Assembly: GCA_011775825.1 (NCBI GenBank)
Contig: JAABYK010000444.1
Location: forward strand, 4,861 to 11,776
DNA: 6,916 nucleotides
Direction of reading: 5' to 3'
From: Candidatus Zhuqueibacterota bacterium
Lineage (GTDB): Bacteria > Zhuqueibacterota > Zhuqueibacteria > Oceanimicrobiales > Oceanimicrobiaceae
Shown here: positions 5,475 through 6,916 of the stretch, piece after piece
How positions within the stretch are numbered: the first letter of the stretch is position 1
How the letters are laid out: every line of letters starts with the position of its first letter
Notes under the pieces: model-generated
What the model was told of the DNA's origin: nothing
The model's input: the letters and a program-made list of their open reading frames with translations, nothing else
Databases searched by the model: none
Program-made: the position numbers and the translations under genes

Positions 5475-6698
5475 CTACATATGATCTTTGTCATGTTTTA
5501 CCCTTTTGATGAGTGTCGGGTCAAGCCCAAGAGTTTCTGTCTTGATTTGATAGGCCAACTTGTGATAACGTTTGGCGTCCGGATCGGTGTCGCCCGCTTT
5601 GAGACGCTGCAGGTCTCCCAGGCTTGACAGGGCGGCAGCTTGGTTAGCAACGTAGTTAACTTGGTTGGCAATTTCCAGAGCCCGTTTAAAGTAATCCTCC
5701 GCTAATTGAGAGGTCGCGTCTTGTCCCGAACCGGATGGGTTTAGAGCTGTCTCATATTGAATGAGCCCCAAGCCAATGTAACACCTCACTTCATTTTTCG
5801 AAACCAGCCATGGTTTGATCTCTTCGGTTGCGCCTATGGTTAAAGAATCTTCATAGTGTTGTTGCGCCAGGTTGAGTTTGTTCAGATTCTTGCACGCCAG
5901 GCCCAATCGCTCATATAATGTCATCTGTGCGTAGGGAAAGCCGGCTTGAATGGCCCATTCTATCCCTCCCTCGAATTCCTCTTTAGCCGCTTGTGGATTT
6001 TCGAGATCCAGCCAAATGTTGCCATTATGGAAATGGGTCCAGCCTGCGAGTGCATGGTAATTCGGGGATTCCGAGAGTAAATACTTTCCCAGGCTCATAG
6101 CGACATGAGGACAGTTTTCGATTTCATAAAGCACGTACTGACATTTGGCATGTAGGTCCAAGAGACGCTTGGTGTCGTTGTTGGAATCCGCTAACGAAAG
6201 CCCGGTACCAATCAAAGCGATTCCCCGGTTCCGATCGTTTGCCACTGTCTGATTGACCAACTCATAGCACCGGTCAGTTTTGAGCTTTTTCTTTAAGGCT
6301 GCGCTGTCCAGCTTAATCGCGTAGTCATACTGATTTGTGATGAATGAGTTGTTCAGAATGTTGGCAATTTTCTTTGCCTTGGAAAAATGTGAGTTTGAAA
6401 CATCAGAATCCTGTTTGAATCGGGAATATAGTGCGTGACTGATCAAATCAAAAAACGACTCTTCAAGATCGTTGACAGAATAAAGGTCGCTGATCGGTCT
6501 GTTTGACAAGTCAACCGCGATTTTTGAGTGCCACTTTTGCAGAAAATGTTCATTCATTTCGTCGTCCGTAGGATCCCTTCCCTTCCGTTCGAGAAAATAG
6601 GCCTTCGCAATGGACGCTGCATCCCGTTTCTTCCCCTCGAAGTCCATCGAGGTTTTCAGTTCAGATTCAAGGGCATCTAAATCTATCGAGGTAGCCAT
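5475..6698 (-). CDS. Soluble TPR protein, CHAT-less paralogue of the neighbouring TPR-CHAT protein
   Basis: This 407-residue protein has no membrane helix and no catalytic domain. Residues 1-70 are a charged, probably helical module (notably AKAYFLERKGRDPTDDEMNEHF at 31-52) with no counterpart in the CHAT protein. From about 75 to 400 it is TPR-like and aligns with residues 110-400 of the CHAT protein. Shared landmarks, this protein first, are FFDLI 82 / FFELL 116, KKLK 137 / 177, VLYE 189 / 229, LGKYL 203 / LGNYL 243, GNI 226 / 268, and GLGLIQ 309 / GLGLVQ 343. From KKLK to VLYE the match is ungapped over 56 residues with 17 identities by hand count. It is the first gene in the window of a two-gene unit with the 29-residue peptide. 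TPR proteins bind peptides or partner proteins, so adaptor, inhibitor or peptide receptor are all plausible. Paralogy is seen; the role is inferred. The start is fixed by GAGGAGG eight nt upstream. Confidence 0.92.
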   Translation of the reverse strand: MATSIDLDALESELKTSMDFEGKKRDAASIAKAYFLERKGRDPTDDEMNEHFLQKWHSKIAVDLSNRPISDLYSVNDLEESFFDLISHALYSRFKQDSDVSNSHFSKAKKIANILNNSFITNQYDYAIKLDSAALKKKLKTDRCYELVNQTVANDRNRGIALIGTGLSLADSNNDTKRLLDLHAKCQYVLYEIENCPHVAMSLGKYLLSESPNYHALAGWTHFHNGNIWLDLENPQAAKEEFEGGIEWAIQAGFPYAQMTLYERLGLACKNLNKLNLAQQHYEDSLTIGATEEIKPWLVSKNEVRCYIGLGLIQYETALNPSGSGQDATSQLAEDYFKRALEIANQVNYVANQAAALSSLGDLQRLKAGDTDPDAKRYHKLAYQIKTETLGLDPTLIKRVKHDKDHM

Positions 6699-6706
6699 TT
6701 GAAATC

Positions 6707-6713
6707 CCTCCTC
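6707..6713 (-). promoter_or_regulatory. Ribosome binding site of the 407-residue TPR gene
   Basis: GAGGAGG on the minus strand lies eight nt before ATG 6698 and supports that start over later Met codons. The contrast with the CHAT gene, which has no visible Shine-Dalgarno, suggests that the TPR paralogue and peptide are made in excess of the protease. Confidence 0.7.
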
Positions 6714-6916
6714 TTTATTTAGAAAATTTTTGAAAGATTTGAGAAAAGCTCAGGGGAAATTGCCTCTCTATTCATATAAGACAACAAAATCATAACTTAA
6801 CTCTCAAACTAATGGTCCAAAATTCTGTTTAAATTGGTTCAAGTCGATAATGGGGCTGTTCGGATTTGCACAATCCGTATTCCGTCGTTGGCATAATGAA
6901 ACAAAGCAAACTGCTC
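6714..6916 (-). promoter_or_regulatory. AT-rich leader and promoter region of the TPR-peptide unit
   Basis: This upstream stretch has no credible gene. The part nearest the TPR gene is AT-rich and contains a TATGAT hexamer and a TATATG hexamer on the minus strand (about 6760-6800), but neither has a good -35 partner at normal spacing. A small hairpin, CGGATT-5 nt-AATCCG, sits at 6861-6877 and could be an operator or the end of an upstream unit. The promoter probably lies here but cannot be pinned down. Confidence 0.35.

Noticed and set aside
5220..5627. A 135-codon plus-strand frame.
   Set aside because: It crosses the terminator stem, lies antisense to the peptide gene and the end of the TPR gene, and has no start signal; the opposite strand explains the sequence fully.
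6834..6896. A short minus-strand frame of about 21 codons upstream of the TPR gene.
   Set aside because: It has no ribosome binding site and overlaps the small CGGATT hairpin; there is no reason to prefer it over chance.

Overview
The window looks like part of a bacterial chromosome of moderate GC (roughly 45% by eye) with clear Shine-Dalgarno signals. No gene fixes the phylum. A double-length type M16 peptidase, a membrane-anchored TPR-CHAT protein and dispersed ACGGAT-type intergenic repeats together suggest an environmental Gram-negative lineage (FCB/candidate-phylum or Acidobacteria-like), but this is a weak inference.

Layout: (1) 3-1220 (+) is the 3' part of an M16 (insulinase/pitrilysin) gene. 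The visible domain lacks the zinc motif but keeps the Arg/Tyr signature of the non-catalytic half. (2) A 119-nt convergent gap follows. (3) 1340-4390 (-) encodes a 1016-residue protein with an N-terminal membrane anchor, TPR repeats and a C-terminal CHAT caspase-like domain with an intact His/Cys pair. (4) 4391-5278 has no credible gene. It holds a candidate promoter and leader hairpin for the CHAT gene, several inverted repeats and a repeat-bounded block. (5) 5279-6698 (-) is a compact transcription unit: a 407-residue TPR protein, then an overlooked 29-codon peptide gene with a strong ribosome binding site, then a strong intrinsic terminator. (6) 6699-6916 is the leader of that unit.

The most interesting point is the link between parts 3 and 5. 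Residues of about 75-400 of the 407-residue protein align with about 110-400 of the CHAT protein, sharing a rare set of motifs (FF-[ED]-L/I, KKLK, VLYE, LG-x-YL, GNI, GLGL-[VI]-Q), but it has no membrane anchor and no CHAT domain. The locus therefore encodes a full-length, membrane-tethered TPR protease and a soluble, protease-less paralogue of its TPR arm, the latter cotranscribed with a tiny acidic Pro/Gly-rich peptide. A reasonable hypothesis is a regulated CHAT-protease module in which the soluble paralogue and/or the peptide is adaptor, inhibitor, signal or substrate. Only the gene structure and the paralogy are seen directly; the function is inference.
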